From Haliclona indistincta (taxonomy: Eukaryota > Porifera > Demospongiae > Haplosclerida > Chalinidae): 64,000 bases of DNA. The stretch spans positions 5,949,301 through 6,013,300 of the forward strand of contig OZ024787.1 in NCBI GenBank assembly GCA_964017065.1, read 5' to 3'. The position numbers and the translations under genes were made by a program. How positions within the stretch are numbered: the stretch's first letter is position 1; every line of letters begins with the position of its first letter. Positions 23,397 to 34,039 of the stretch are shown one piece after another. Under the pieces are notes generated by a model that was given only the letters and a program-made list of their open reading frames with translations, searched no databases and was not told where the DNA came from.

Positions 23397-23788
23397 GTGT
23401 ACAGGATAAAGCACCAAGCGATTCCTAGGCCAAAAATAACATCATTGAACTTCCAAAATGGCGACGCTGCACCGATACTTGGCTGTACAATCTTGAAAAT
23501 AAAGTAGAAAGGTCACCAAACTAGTTATCTGTAACCTACACGCGAGCGATCGACACACACACATCACTCTCGTACAAGACCGGCTTTGCTTCCTCAGCAA
23601 AACCTCAAACAAAATAGAAACTTCTGCCATGGCGCCACAATATGTAAGCCACGCCCCTAACAACAGATGTACTAATCAGTAATCTTGCGTACGTAAATCA
23701 ACAGACAGTGCAGTACGCGTAAATTTGAGGGCTGACCCTAATTCAGTAACTTAGCGCGCATCGGTTATCAAGATACCTAAGTGTCTAA

Positions 23789-24833
23789 AGGCTCGTCCGC
23801 ACTAGGGCTCTAATGCGGTTCAATGCGCATTCGAAACCAGTTTAATCCCGTCCGCACTACACGTCAATTTTACTAAACTGAATCTATAGGGGTGTCTACA
23901 CCTGAGACTCAATGCGCATCAAACCGGATTGAATGCGCATCCGTCGCGTCCACACCAACTCTGTGCCAATGCGCATCGAATGGAACCGGTTCGAATCCGG
24001 ATTAATCCCAATCCACCTGCAGAGGTGGTTTCAATCCAGTTGAAGTGGATCGCGCAATTGCGCAATGCGCTAGCAGGCAAAAGTGGGCGTATTTCACGTG
24101 ACCACGACTCAGTATACTCCACGCGATGGCGGGCTAGTCGTTGAATGCCACCAAAGCGCTCGTGGCAGTGTGGAGCGAGGAATATTTGTTCCCTTCACAC
24201 TGCGCTTAGCAGTGCTGTACAGACGCCATACATACCAAAGGAAGAAGAGGGCCACAAACTGTTCAGGCGCCATGATTTTACTGAAGCACGTGACGATCAT
24301 ATGCAAATGTAGGCGTGGCTGAGACAATTCGACTCGACGATGCTTTAGTACTAGCTAGTGTAGACGCGACTAATGCGCATTGAACGGGATCTTGATGCGC
24401 ATCGTTCGATCCGGCTAGATGCAGATCGGTCAATCCAGATTAAGCCAGCTCAGGTGTAGACACAACTTATGTGAATCAATGCGCATTCGCCCCAATCCAC
24501 CTACGGAGGTGTGTTGAAGTGACTTGAAACTGGATTGGATGTGGGTGTGGTCTCAAACACATGACGTGCGGCTAGTACAGCGCTAAAGAATTAGAAAGCT
24601 CTGGTCCACACTCGGGCGAAGAAAGGGCGCGAAACACACAGACTAGCGATGGTACGTGGTAAGACCAGTTTTCTGGCTGTTTAGCAAGCTGTTGCTTACG
24701 TCACATTACGCGATCAACACCAGCAAGTCGATCTAATGGCGACCAGTGCGGACATGCGGTAAGCAGATCGATTCGCTTTGATCCGATCTTTAGCTAATGC
24801 GCATTGAACCAGTTCTGTAGTGCGGACGAGCCT
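23789..24833. mobile_element. Harbinger-like non-autonomous element with nested inner repeat
   Basis: Ends AGGCTCGTCCGCACTA and TAGTGCGGACGAGCCT form a 16 bp inverted repeat, flanked by TAA (23786-23788 and 24834-24836), the 3 bp duplication usual for PIF/Harbinger. Inside, a second inverted pair, GTGTCTACACCTGAG (about 23893) and CTCAGGTGTAGACAC (about 24450), marks a nested element or duplicated terminus. AATGCGCAT is repeated many times throughout, on both strands. Frames in it are repeat translations. Confidence 0.65.
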
Positions 24834-24928
24834 TAAGAACTAAGCTAGTTAGCCATACCTTAATCGGCATCATCATCACAAGGATCAGGAGTGTCCAATT
24901 AACCAAGCCACCATGATGTGACGACCGC

Positions 24929-25097
24929 GTGTCTGTAAATTCCCAGTTGAAAAAGTTTCAAACCGGCCGCGCTTCGCCCGCGCCTCCGCCTCCAGGGCGC
25001 GCCCGCGCCGCGCCCTGGGCATTAGTCTCCGCCTCCTCTTGGATAGTTTCACCTCCCGTTAAGGTTGTTCACTCTGTGTGTCGCGATAAAGTGCGAT
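24929..25097 (+). promoter_or_regulatory. GC-rich stretch, possible CpG promoter
   Basis: A locally GC- and CpG-rich block (GGCCGCGCTTCGCCCGCGCC, and the hairpin CAGGGCGCG...CGCGCCCTG at about 24992-25017) in otherwise AT-rich DNA, directly upstream of an ATG-initiated exon-like frame. A promoter role is inference. Confidence 0.35.
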
Positions 25098-25169
25098 ATG
25101 ACCAGTACCACCACTCTTTCTTCTCCTGAGTATGACTTGAAAGACGAAGACGCACTAATGGAAAGACAG
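25098..25169 (+). CDS. Possible first coding exon of an unidentified gene
   Basis: ATG at 25098 opens 24 codons (MTSTTTLSSPEYDLKDEDAL, then MERQ) ending at CAG followed by GTTTGT, a usable splice donor. Composition (Ser/Thr then acidic) is typical of a disordered protein N-terminus, and it follows a GC-rich block. I do not recognise the protein. It could be a distant 5' exon of the FBXW7-like gene, but it ends in phase 0 and does not join the first recognised exon at 40349 in frame without another exon between. It could also be chance. Confidence 0.3.
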
Positions 25170-25991
25170 GTTTGTCTCCACGCCGTAGTTTGTGATTATT
25201 CATAGAGGTTATAATTATTGCAACTCATGAACTGTTTCTGGGATATTATATTTAAGGGTAGATTGCCCTAACATCAGGATTACAAATATTTTGGTTTCTA
25301 CTGTTAGTTGAAGGCCTGCTCAGTCACACTGATCACCCAAGAAAGTCGCCATTCGTCTTGTGGGCGTAGCAAGCCCCACCCAATGACGAAAAGTTGCGTT
25401 TCTTTCCTGAGCATGCCACACCCACACAAAATGTCAGGCATAAACTTTGGTACACAAGGAAGAAACGTATGTATGGGATTTTGCAAAAAGGTCTCTGTAA
25501 GTTACAGAGGGGCGAATATTTAATGAGAAGACACGATTTTGGCAAAAAATTCCTACCAGCAAGAGCGATGGAAGAAGATACAAATACTTTTGCCAGAGCG
25601 CCAAAAAATGCCACCTCTTGCCCTCCCCACAACCCACCCACCCCTATGTGGGTCTCTCGTGATTGCAGGGTACGAAATAATTTTGTTCTAAATACGGCAA
25701 GTGCTATTGGAGTGTGGCTACACCTATTTTTCGTGTAAAACGGGCAAGTAGTAGCCAGGACACTGTAGATTATATTGTGCAAAGGGCAGCAAGAAAGAAT
25801 AGTTCGGGTAATCCTGGCTTAAGAACCCTTATAGAATTATTTTACGTTATGTCACAATTATTGCTACATCCTTGTTTCAATTGGACTAGGGAGAAACAAA
25901 GACACAAGCGTCATTTGATTCTTCAACTGCTTTACTAAGTTGATAAAAGACAGGAACGTGCGGTTTGCAGCTGATGCATTTGTCCAAATTT

Positions 25992-26363
25992 AGCCTTGCC
26001 TCTAGGCCCACTCCTCTCAGTTTGTGGCTGGTGTTGACTGTCCGTGCATGCATTGAATTTGTATACCATCGAATAACTCAATTTCCATTCTTATGCAATT
26101 GAGTGCGTGCCTAGATACTACGATATCCTTTGAACAAGCGCTACAATATACCGTCTCTCGTGTTGGAAGGCCATATATACGTTTGAAAGCAGACACATGC
26201 TGATTCCGAATTCTTTACCAGTACACAAATTATACGCGGTTTGTATATTTTAAAGGGTGTGGTAGGTACTGTTGGTATGAAATATACAGAGAATCTCGTG
26301 CAAGCTCAGACAGTCATTACCAGGCCACTAACTGAGAGGTATGGCCTAGAGGCAAGGCTAGTC
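25992..26363. mobile_element. Short inverted-repeat element inside the 2.9 kb element
   Basis: TAGCCTTGCCTCTAGGCC at the left recurs inverted as GGCCTAGAGGCAAGGCTA at the right, with a further matching CTCTCAGTTNGTGGC block. About 370 bp, no coding sequence. A shorter relative of this end type (CCTTGTCTCTAGGCCACACC) lies at about 63718-63775. Confidence 0.6.
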
Positions 26364-26458
26364 AAAACTATTTACTTCTAGTGTTTCGAAGTTTCCTGGG
26401 ATAATTGGATTGTAGCTACCAAACCACTGTTATTGTTAACAGCGTAATAGCTGCTTAA

Positions 26459-27046
26459 CTCTTTAGTGACTGAATTATTTTGACGAAAATTCGGCTTGCT
26501 CTAAACTGACAGTTTGTCTTGCGATTTCTACAACACTAGCTGTTCCAAACTAGCACTGTTTTTTCCTGGCATGTCAAAGTTTCCGACCCTGTACTAAACT
26601 CTGAGTTGGCCACTTCCAATTCGGAACTGAAGCCACTTAAGTGCTGCGACCTCGTCATTTTTCAGCCAATTTTGGTCTTCGTTTAGCCCTGGTGACTGAT
26701 ACAAAAACCTGGTGGTGTCCAGGTGAGCAAACAGCATAGTTTAGACCATATTCTATGCCCAAGTATGCATTTCTGGGCATCCTGAAGCCCCCAAAATGCC
26801 GAAAGCGGCGAGGGGTTCCGCCCCTTCGAACCCCGGGTTAAAGGGGGACACCCCCCCTTTAAAAATCCCCCGTTCTATATATTTTAGTGGGGAGGGCGTG
26901 GCGAAAGACAGTGGTTTTTTCAGGTAAAGTTAGCTTTTGCAATTAAACTTTATTTGACCTTTCTAGACCACTTTTCACACTATTTATGACGTCTACAGTG
27001 GGTAGAGTCAATTATGACGGCTAAAGCCGCTATAGGCCCTAAAGGG
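26459..27046. mobile_element. TTAA element, dispersed 590 bp family, copy 1
   Basis: TTAA at 26455-26458 and 27047-27050. Left end CTCTTTAGTGACTGAATT, right end GGGCCTAAAGGG-type (CTATAGGCCCTAAAGGG). Closely related to 59595-60193 and 29024-30211. The right half (GACGTCTACAGTGGGTAGAG, CACACTATTTATGACG) aligns with box A of the satellite. Internal GC-rich GGTTCCGCCCCTTCGAACCC. Non-coding. Confidence 0.8.
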
Positions 27047-27185
27047 TTAACTTTGCCTTAGGCATCAGAATCATGGCTTGGTTGGATTGTTTTAAGCCAG
27101 GAATACCCGAACTATTCTTTCTTTCTGCCCTTTGCACAATATAATCTAGCTATTACTTTCCCGTTTTTCACGGAAAATGGGTATA

Positions 27186-27645
27186 CAGTGGAACCTCTCT
27201 AAAGCGGACACCATTGGGCCCAGCAAAATTGTCCCCTGTACAGAGGTGGCCCCAGTCGGGAGGTCAATAATTAGTGGGCGTGACCAATTTCGTAGCGCGG
27301 GACGATGCGGGTGCGTCAAAACCGACTGAAACTCGAGTCTGTCGTACTTCACGACAATCTAGGCATCACCACGAGGTATCTTTCAGGCCTGGCTCGATTC
27401 TTGGAAGATCTCCAGGAGCAAGGTGTCGCGCACACAGCGGGCTGTCCGCACTATCGAGTGTGTTAATGTATTACGTTGATCGTGTCGGACCGAATATCGT
27501 GTCCGCAATACGGAATAGAGAGGTGGCCGCTATTCGGAATGTTTTATTGTATTACGTCAATGGAGTTTCAATCGGGACCGCGCGTTGGTGGCCCCATGAG
27601 CGAGGTGTCCGTTATTGGGAATGTCCGTTAAGAGAGGTTCCACTG
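27186..27645. mobile_element. Pogo/Tigger-like non-autonomous element, 460 bp
   Basis: TA flanks (27184-27185, 27646-27647) and inverted ends CAGTGGAACCTCTCTAAAGC and CAGTGGAACCTCTCTTAACG (reverse of the right), followed by GGACA-type sequence on both sides. These ends match the CAGTG-AACCTC-...-CGGAC ends common in pogo-like elements. It interrupts the right arm of the 2.9 kb TTAA element and so is younger than it. Confidence 0.75.
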
Positions 27646-28126
27646 TACCCACACTCCAATAGCACTTGCCGTATTTGGAACAAAATTATTTCGTTCTCTG
27701 CAATCACGAGAGACCCACATAGGGGTGGCTGGGTTGTGGGGAGGGCGGGAGGGCAAGAGGCAGCATTTTTTGGCGCTCTGGCAAAAGGAAATGTATCTTC
27801 TTCCATCGCTCTTGCTGGTAGGGGATTTTTGCCGAAATCGTGTCTTCTCATTAAATATTTGCCCCTCTGTAACTTATAGACAGAGACCTTTTTGCAAAAT
27901 CCCAAACATACGTTTCTTCCTTGTGTACCAAAGTTTATGTCTGACATTTTGTGTGAGTGTGGCATGCCTAGGAAAGATACGTGCTTTTTCGTCATTAGGT
28001 GGAGCTTGCTACGCCCACAAGACGAATGGCGACTTTCTTGGGTGATCAGTATGACTGAGCAGGCCTTCAACTAACAGTAGAAACCAAGATATTTGTAATC
28101 CTGATGTTAGGGCAATCCACCCTTAA

Positions 28127-28992
28127 GGTAGGACCGGAGTGAAAATTCATCTCTTGGATTTTTGTTGGTTTTTCAGCATATGTTCATTTTAGACTGATAA
28201 GTAAAAATCCAGCGTTACAGTGGATAATTCTGATTGGTTCTGGAGATATACTACTAAAAAATATCACTTTTAATGATATTCACGCAACAATAATTAGATT
28301 CACGCAACAATAATTAGATTCATGAGCGCTATTTGCAGTACAAGTACAGCTATATGCCAAACCACAGGCTACACCACGCTTCCATATTTGGAACAGTATT
28401 AGCTAAGTGTTTGCTTGTGTCATTAAATAGAATAACGAGTAAAATGTATGCGCGGAGACCAAGAAAGGACTGATCTGTACAGAACCACGAAGCCTGGCGG
28501 GCTCATACTCAGCGAAGGAGTATCAACAGTACTCAAGAGTTGCTACATGGATTCTTCAACAAGTTTGCGTTGTTCTTACCGGAGGCCGCATCAGCAGGAT
28601 CCAAGTCGGCTGCTCTAGGCACATGAGGTAGTATTGAGCTAAAAACGATGAGCATTGAGAACAAATCTCTTTGTGATTGCGGCCTCTGCAGAAAAGTTAG
28701 CTCTTTGCGTCCCCTAAACAACTGAGAAACTGAAATTACTGGATCTCTTTCTGTCAGCGAGAAAAACAAGATAATGTAATTTAACTACACTTTACAATAC
28801 TTTACAACGACGAAAATTTTGCAGAACCTAAGAACTTTGAAAGTCTCATTTGCAATGTGCATACAAACTAACCTCTCTGCTTTAACTATTTGAAAAAATA
28901 ATGTCTCTAGCTTGCTCGGTTCTACCACAATAATTGTTTGTTTTGATATACCAAGAATTCACCGAAATTAACACCTTGACACCGGTCCTACC
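28127..28992. mobile_element. TTAA element abutting the 2.9 kb element
   Basis: TTAA at 28123-28126 (shared with the preceding element) and 28993-28996. Ends GGTAGGACCGGAGTGA and, reversed from the right, GGTAGGACCGGTGTCA. 866 bp, with a short internal direct repeat (CAATAATTAGATTCACG at about 28287-28323). No transposase; the 78-codon frame at 28533-28769 is unremarkable. Confidence 0.8.
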
Positions 28993-29023
28993 TTAAGACA
29001 GTCTCACTAAATGCAGGTTTTAT

Positions 29024-30211
29024 CCCTTTAGTTACTGAACTATTTTTGACTTGCTCTAATCTGGCAGTTTGTCTTGTAAATTTCTACACATGCAATACGC
29101 TAACAATTCCAAACTAGCACCTTTTTTCCTGGCATGTCAAAGTTTACAACCCTCCGAGTTGGCCACTCCCACTAAGGAACTGAATCCACTTAAGGGTGGT
29201 GGGAATAGCAAAGGCCAGCTGCTATGAATATAATTATTGTGTGGTTGCTGACATAGCAACTGTTTACACAACAAGCCACAGCCGATAGCAACTGTATACT
29301 CAGCTAGCATTCCAATGGTGCTGCCCTTGCCAATACACGTTTTGGCATAAAACTTCGCCATCGCACGCTGGATCTGGACGTCTTTTAGCTCTACGCGATC
29401 GCCAACACGTGGGCTATACCGTAACAGAACGATTTTTCTAAATAAACGCCACACTGCCGAGAAAAACGGGGGAATCCATGCTGCTCGACGGGCAACGGTG
29501 CTTTCTGGGCACGCTAGCGAAAAAATCGCTCTGTTACTAGATTTTAGCTTTGTTGAAACTTGCATTTCTGGAATCTTGAGCTCATTCAAGTCTTTACTGG
29601 TGAGTTTTATGAACAAACACGTCGATCATAGACCGTGTCTCTCCGTGTTCTTGCGAGCAAGCCAGCCCGTTAAATTTCATGATACGAGTAGCTATCCAGA
29701 CGCACTAGCTATACTGCTAATATCGCTCTGTCTGCTGCTTTAGTTTTCCAGAAACACTGACCATAGCAACGCGCAGTGCCGTGAATATTAATTAGTTCCG
29801 ACCACCCTTAAGTGTTGTGACATCGTCATTTTTCAGCTATTTTGGCCTTCTTTTAGCCCTGGTGACTGATACAGTGGTGTCCACGTGACCAAACAGCATG
29901 GTTTAGACCATTATTCTATGCCAAAGTTTGCATTTCTGGGCACCCTGAAACCCTAAAATTGCTAAAAGCAGCTAGGGGCTCTGCCCCTTCGAGCCCCAGG
30001 TTAACAGGGAGATATCCCTCTTTAAAATTTCCCCTTGCTGAACGTTTTAGTGGGGAGGGCATGACAAACCGTTTTTTTTAGGTAAAGTCGCCTTTTGCAA
30101 ATAGCAAATAGACTTAGTTTGACTTTCTGAAGCACTTTTTACACTATTTATGACATCTAAAGTAGGTGGGGTCAATTATGACGCCTACAGGCGTCATTAT
30201 GGGTTAAAGTG
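29024..30211. mobile_element. TTAA element, dispersed family, copy 2 (interrupted)
   Basis: Same family as 26459-27046. Left flank has decayed to TTAT; right flank is TTAA at 30212-30215. The body is recognisable (CAGTTTGTCTTG, TTGGCCACTCCCACT, GACACTATTT-type end) but is split by a 614 bp TTAA element at 29194-29807. Confidence 0.75.
29194..29807. mobile_element. TTAA element nested in another TTAA element
   Basis: TTAA at 29190-29193 and 29808-29811 within the host element; the uninterrupted sibling reads CACTTAAGTGCTGCGAC at the same place, so the empty site is known. Ends GGGTGGTGGGAA and (reverse of the right) GGGTGGTCGGAA resemble the GGTGGTACGGAAGCG ends of 14243-15282. The 159-codon minus frame at 29137-29616 crosses the left junction and has no recognisable domain, so I do not call it a gene. 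Confidence 0.8.
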
Positions 30212-30215
30212 TTAA

Positions 30216-31590
30216 ACATATTTAGGTTACTTTCTGCTTGAATGATACACTGGTGTGATAGTGTGGTCATGCGAGTCACATAGAGATGCATAGCTAATAT
30301 AGTGATACATACAACACTTGCAATTGTGCAGTTCCGCTGCATAAGATCAATATTTTGTCACAAGCTGAATGTACGCCAGGTGTCAGTCAACAGCAACTAG
30401 CTGAACTAGCTATAGTCAACCACAGCAGCCACTTATCTATGGTCTGTTAGCAAGTCAATCGTGTTATCATTCCATGCCTGTTCCTTGTTAGTTTACATTG
30501 TGACCAGTGATAGACTTCACAACCCTACATCCTTTTGATTTCAATAGAAATCTTTTTAATTTTCTTGTTTGTGTCCTTTTTTGTTTTTTTTATGGACGCA
30601 TGGTAGTGCGTCCCTATGTAGGGAAGATGGGCAGCTAATACCATTCAAATGCCGATATTTCACTTGGTAGTGAATAGTACCCTTCTGCACTGTACTGTAA
30701 CTCTCCAACTGCACTGTAGCACAGAGATTTCTCAAACGCATTGCTAAAGTGACGAGCCTGGAATGGGTGAAAATCGAGTTTCATCTTCGTTTTCTTCTTC
30801 AGCAAGCCTAGTTGGTGTAAGCATCATCCAGGACGAAACACCCACTATCAATCAAGAAATTTCTCTGGCAAGTGTCTTTGTTTTTAGCGAAACAGTGATA
30901 AAAATTAATATACTTCACGATTTCACAATCACAGTCCATTTCAGCTAGGAGTTAAGCTTAAGCAAGGCTCATCGAACCTTAACGACAACTCTGAATGCCG
31001 TAGGCATAGTGCTGAGTGTTACTATGAATAGATATCCGTATAATCACGTTAACTTAACATAACAGACGTTTGCAAAAGTGTGCTGGTGTGTCCTGAATTC
31101 CAGTTACCATGGCTGCCACAGCTTTGCGCAAGAAGTACAGTACAGACGCTTGAGACAGCAGAGCCATTCTCCAGAACCGTTCTCTAGGTTCATCATGCGC
31201 GCTTTGCAGTATCAATGGTGGCATTGACAGTACAGTGATTGTGTTTACGTAACATGCACGTGACAAGTCACTTGAGTAGGATCTGGACTATCGCTGTATA
31301 GTGAGCACATTTTGGATACTGGAGTCTTCGAAGAACTGGTCAGCAACTAACTAAGTAGGATCACTGCTCTTAGTACTTGCTAGGCAACAGTAGCAATAGA
31401 CTCTGCAGAAGTGGGCAGGGTCATTAACAAATGATCTAAGCATCAGCACTCTGCTTCTGTTGTGCTGCTGACGGTGCTCAGCAGGAGTAAGGCAGGGTTC
31501 GTGTACAGAGCATGCTTGGGGAGCTAATAATATTATGGTTCCAGGATTTCATGGGGTACATATAGTCAGGCGTGGTGGAATAGTCAGGGG
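30216..31590. other. Unassigned stretch
   Basis: No convincing coding exon. It contains an inverted GGACGCA...TGCGTCC hairpin with CCCTATGTAGGGA at about 30593-30625, related to CATAGGGAGGCACTACTGTG at about 39989-40015. Frames at 30556-30741, 30763-30948 and 31054-31266 have no recognisable features. Confidence 0.4.
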
Positions 31591-31599
31591 AAATTAGAA

Positions 31600-31940
31600 T
31601 ACATAATAACAAGAGTATATAATAAGAGGAGTGTCGAAAATCTGTGTAACGTAACATGCACGTGAGAAATCGCCATAAAATGTGTCCGTAATTTGTTAGT
31701 ATAATTATGTCATCTGTTATGTTTGCGAGCGGATGTAGCCAAGCATCAGATGTCGTCGTCGAGCCCGCGTTAGTACAGCCATCGATCCGCTCCGTCCGCG
31801 CGCCTATGGAGCGGCAGGATTCAGCGTCATTCAGCTCACGTGCGTGTCACGTACTTTATACACAGATTTTGTATGCGGGTATACTACATTCGACACTCTT
31901 CTTATTACATACTCTTGATAATAGTAATTATTATTTTACA
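31600..31940. mobile_element. Imperfect palindromic element
   Basis: Left arm AGAGTATATAATAAGAGGAG TGTCGA... recurs inverted as TCGACACTCTTCTTATTACATACTCT at 31889-31917; CACGTGAG and AAAATCTGTGTA also pair. About 340 bp. The 78-codon plus frame at 31707-31943 lies within it and is probably fortuitous. Confidence 0.5.
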
Positions 31941-32018
31941 TAGAGACACAACATAATACAATAATAGGACTGGAGGGTATAGAGGACCGTAAATAACTTA
32001 ATAATAAATAATGTTTAT

Positions 32019-32221
32019 AAGAGTCAAGTTGCGAGATTCGGAGGTAACCAGATCAGCCGTGATTGGAGACTTGAGGAGGGGATGTCCATGGATGATCTGG
32101 AGCCTCTTAGTGCTCTAATGGCAGAGCTGAGAAGAGAAAAGCTCATGAGAGTAGTGTTGATCCCACTTTTCAGCGAGCAGGGAGGCAAGCCGCTTGTAAT
32201 AGACTTTGGCCTCACTCCCTA
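32019..32221 (+). CDS. Possible terminal exon of an unidentified protein
   Basis: An open plus-strand frame of about 65 codons with protein-like composition: VARFGGNQISRDWRLEEGMS, then MDDLEPLSALMAELRREKLM and a hydrophobic RVVLIPLFSEQGGKPLVIDF ending at TAA (32219-32221). It lacks its own start codon, so it would be an internal start or a last exon. I do not recognise the family. It could be a remnant of a transposon gene or of a host gene whose other exons are lost among the repeats. Confidence 0.35.
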
Positions 32222-32915
32222 AACCATCGGTGGCAGATAGACAAGTGAAGGACGAGTGAATAATGTACCTGTACCCGTGGAATTTAATTACGCAACGTTG
32301 ATGTAATTTTCGTGGGCATGACTAACCGTGATGGTGCTGGCTCCAGCTGTACGTTCGTAATCAGAAGCAAAGACAGTGGTCTGCCTTGGCTGTTAGCCTC
32401 TTGCAGGCTAACAGCCTACAAGCCAGTAGAGCAGCCACTGATGTAAAGCCAGTCATTCGTGTTACCTCCTTGTTGGTTACATTTTGAGCCAGTGGCAGAT
32501 TTCCTCATTGCTAATCTACTATCCCTATACGTTATTTTGATTTCGTTAGATATCTTTTCTTGTTATTACATCAGCAAGTACTGTGGACCGTATTTTCAAA
32601 ACAAGCAAGTGTTGTTAGAACGTATGTGTTCATTCAACTAGCTAATGTTCCACCTAGGCATTAGTGCTAAAATTAGTACACGCTAAACCATTGGCTTTCA
32701 TATTCACTAAAATAGGTAGTTGCCTAGCTCATATTAATGGACTCCCAAAATAATGGATTGCAGTATTTAATAGGTTGTATCATTTTATACATGCAGAAAG
32801 GAGGAAGCCAAATTTATGGCAAAGAAGAGGAGGAATCACCGGAGAATAATTTTTCAGAAAGAAAGTGGCTGAAAACATCAATTTTTACACGGTATTTTAT
32901 TGTACTTGTAAATCA
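32222..32915. other. Unassigned stretch
   Basis: Contains a small inverted repeat (GTTAGCCTCTTGCAGGCTAACAGCCTAC at about 32390-32419). Short frames at 32459-32641 and 32737-32919 show nothing recognisable. Confidence 0.4.
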
Positions 32916-32918
32916 TTA

Positions 32919-33012
32919 ACCCTCGGCGCATGCGTGAGGGTTACGGTACTTGCTCTGTCATTCATTAACCCTCGGCGCATGCGCGAGGGTTACGGTACTT
33001 GCTCTGTCACTC
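32919..33012. repeat. Two tandem copies of a ~47 bp palindromic repeat
   Basis: AACCCTCGGCGCATGCGTGA and AACCCTCGGCGCATGCGCGA each start a unit that continues GGGTTACGGTACTTGCTCTG. The core is itself an inverted repeat (AACCCTCGGCGCATGCGCGAGGGTT). Confidence 0.75.
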
Positions 33013-34005
33013 ATTCGTTCATTCTGTCCATCGAGCTACAGAGATCAGCGATCGTTTCCACGCATCGGTAAAGGTATGAAACGGCTAAGCACGACAATGG
33101 CTTGCAATTTGACTCGTGGATTTTGCTAAAGTGCTTTCGTTCTCGAGTTATGTATGGCTGGCTCACCTTGACGGCCGTCTTTGACCTCTCTGACGACAAA
33201 AGAGCCCATATTTGACTGCCTAGGTACTTGTAGATTCCATCTAAACTTCAGGACAGCTCTGGGGGTGCGTAGACATCTCAAGAAAAAGCCTATCAAAGCC
33301 AAGAGCAATGGCTACCTAGCTACTCAGTGATCACGGTCACGCCCACTTGTCACACCTTGTCCTTGTGGTCAGCACTTTGCTGTCTTCTGGTTAGCAGTGC
33401 AGTTTCATACCAAGCAGGTTGGCTTTAGCTTCTGCAAACCATAGCCAAGGAGCTAACTCTACAATGTGCAACACGCCGAGGGTTTCGTGAAATCTGTTCT
33501 TCATTCACTCACTCGTTCGTTCGTTCATTCTGTCCAACGAGCTGCAGAGACCATCGCTCACTTCTGAAACTCGGTAAAGGTGTGAACAGGCTTAGCATGA
33601 CAATGGCTTGCAATGTGACTCGTGGATTTTGCTAAAGTGCTTTCGTTCTCGAGTTATCACGGTATGGCTGGCTCACCTTGACAGCCATCTTGGACCTCAA
33701 ACGCACCCATAGTTGACTATCTAGGTACTTGTAGATTCCATCTAAACAGCAGGACAGCTCTGGGGGTGCGTAGACATCTCAATAAAGAGCCTATCAAAGC
33801 CAAGAGCAATGGCTACCTACTCAGTGCCGTTCACGGTCACGCCCACTTGACACACCTTGTCTCGGTTGTGGTCAGCACTTCGCTGTCTTCTGGTTAGCAG
33901 TGCAGTTTCAATAGCAAGCAGGTTGGCTTTAGCTGCAAAGCTAACTAAAGAGCTAACTCTGCAATGTGCAACACGCCGAGGGTTTCGTGAAGGCTGTTCA
34001 TTTGC
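33012..34005 (+). repeat. ~500 bp tandem duplication
   Basis: 33012-33505 and 33515-34005 are diverged direct copies: both contain TTCATTCTGTCCA-CGAGCT, CTCGTGGATTTTGCTAAAGT, AGGACAGCTCTGGGGGTGCG, and end GCAATGTGCAACACGCCGAG. Small indels (for example a 16-base block CTCTGACGACAAAAGA only in copy 1) separate them. The frames they contain are not preserved between copies, so coding is unlikely. Confidence 0.8.
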
Positions 34006-34039
34006 ACAAGCAGGACTGCTCCATGGTCGCAATTCGTAG

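Larger units (their letters stand above)
25256..28122. mobile_element. TTAA-flanked long-terminal-inverted-repeat element, 2.9 kb
   Basis: TTAA at 25252-25255 and 28123-28126 flank arms that are inverted copies: GGGTAGATTGCCCTAACATC on the left against GGGTGGATTGCCCTAACATC on the reverse of the right. Arms are about 580 bp (25256-25835) and correspond to 27085-28122 once the nested 460 bp pogo-like element is removed. The interior (25836-27084) contains another inverted element and a TTAA element. Frames in the arms (for example 25394-25738 and 27725-28045) are mirror images of one another and show no domain, so I treat them as fortuitous. Confidence 0.75.

Noticed and set aside
25394..25782. 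Frames of 114-149 codons on both strands
   Set aside because: They fall in the arms of an inverted-repeat element, recur as mirror images at 27612-28070 and have no domain signature.
29137..29616. 159-codon minus frame
   Set aside because: It crosses the junction between two nested TTAA elements, so it cannot be an ancestral gene, and it has no known motif.
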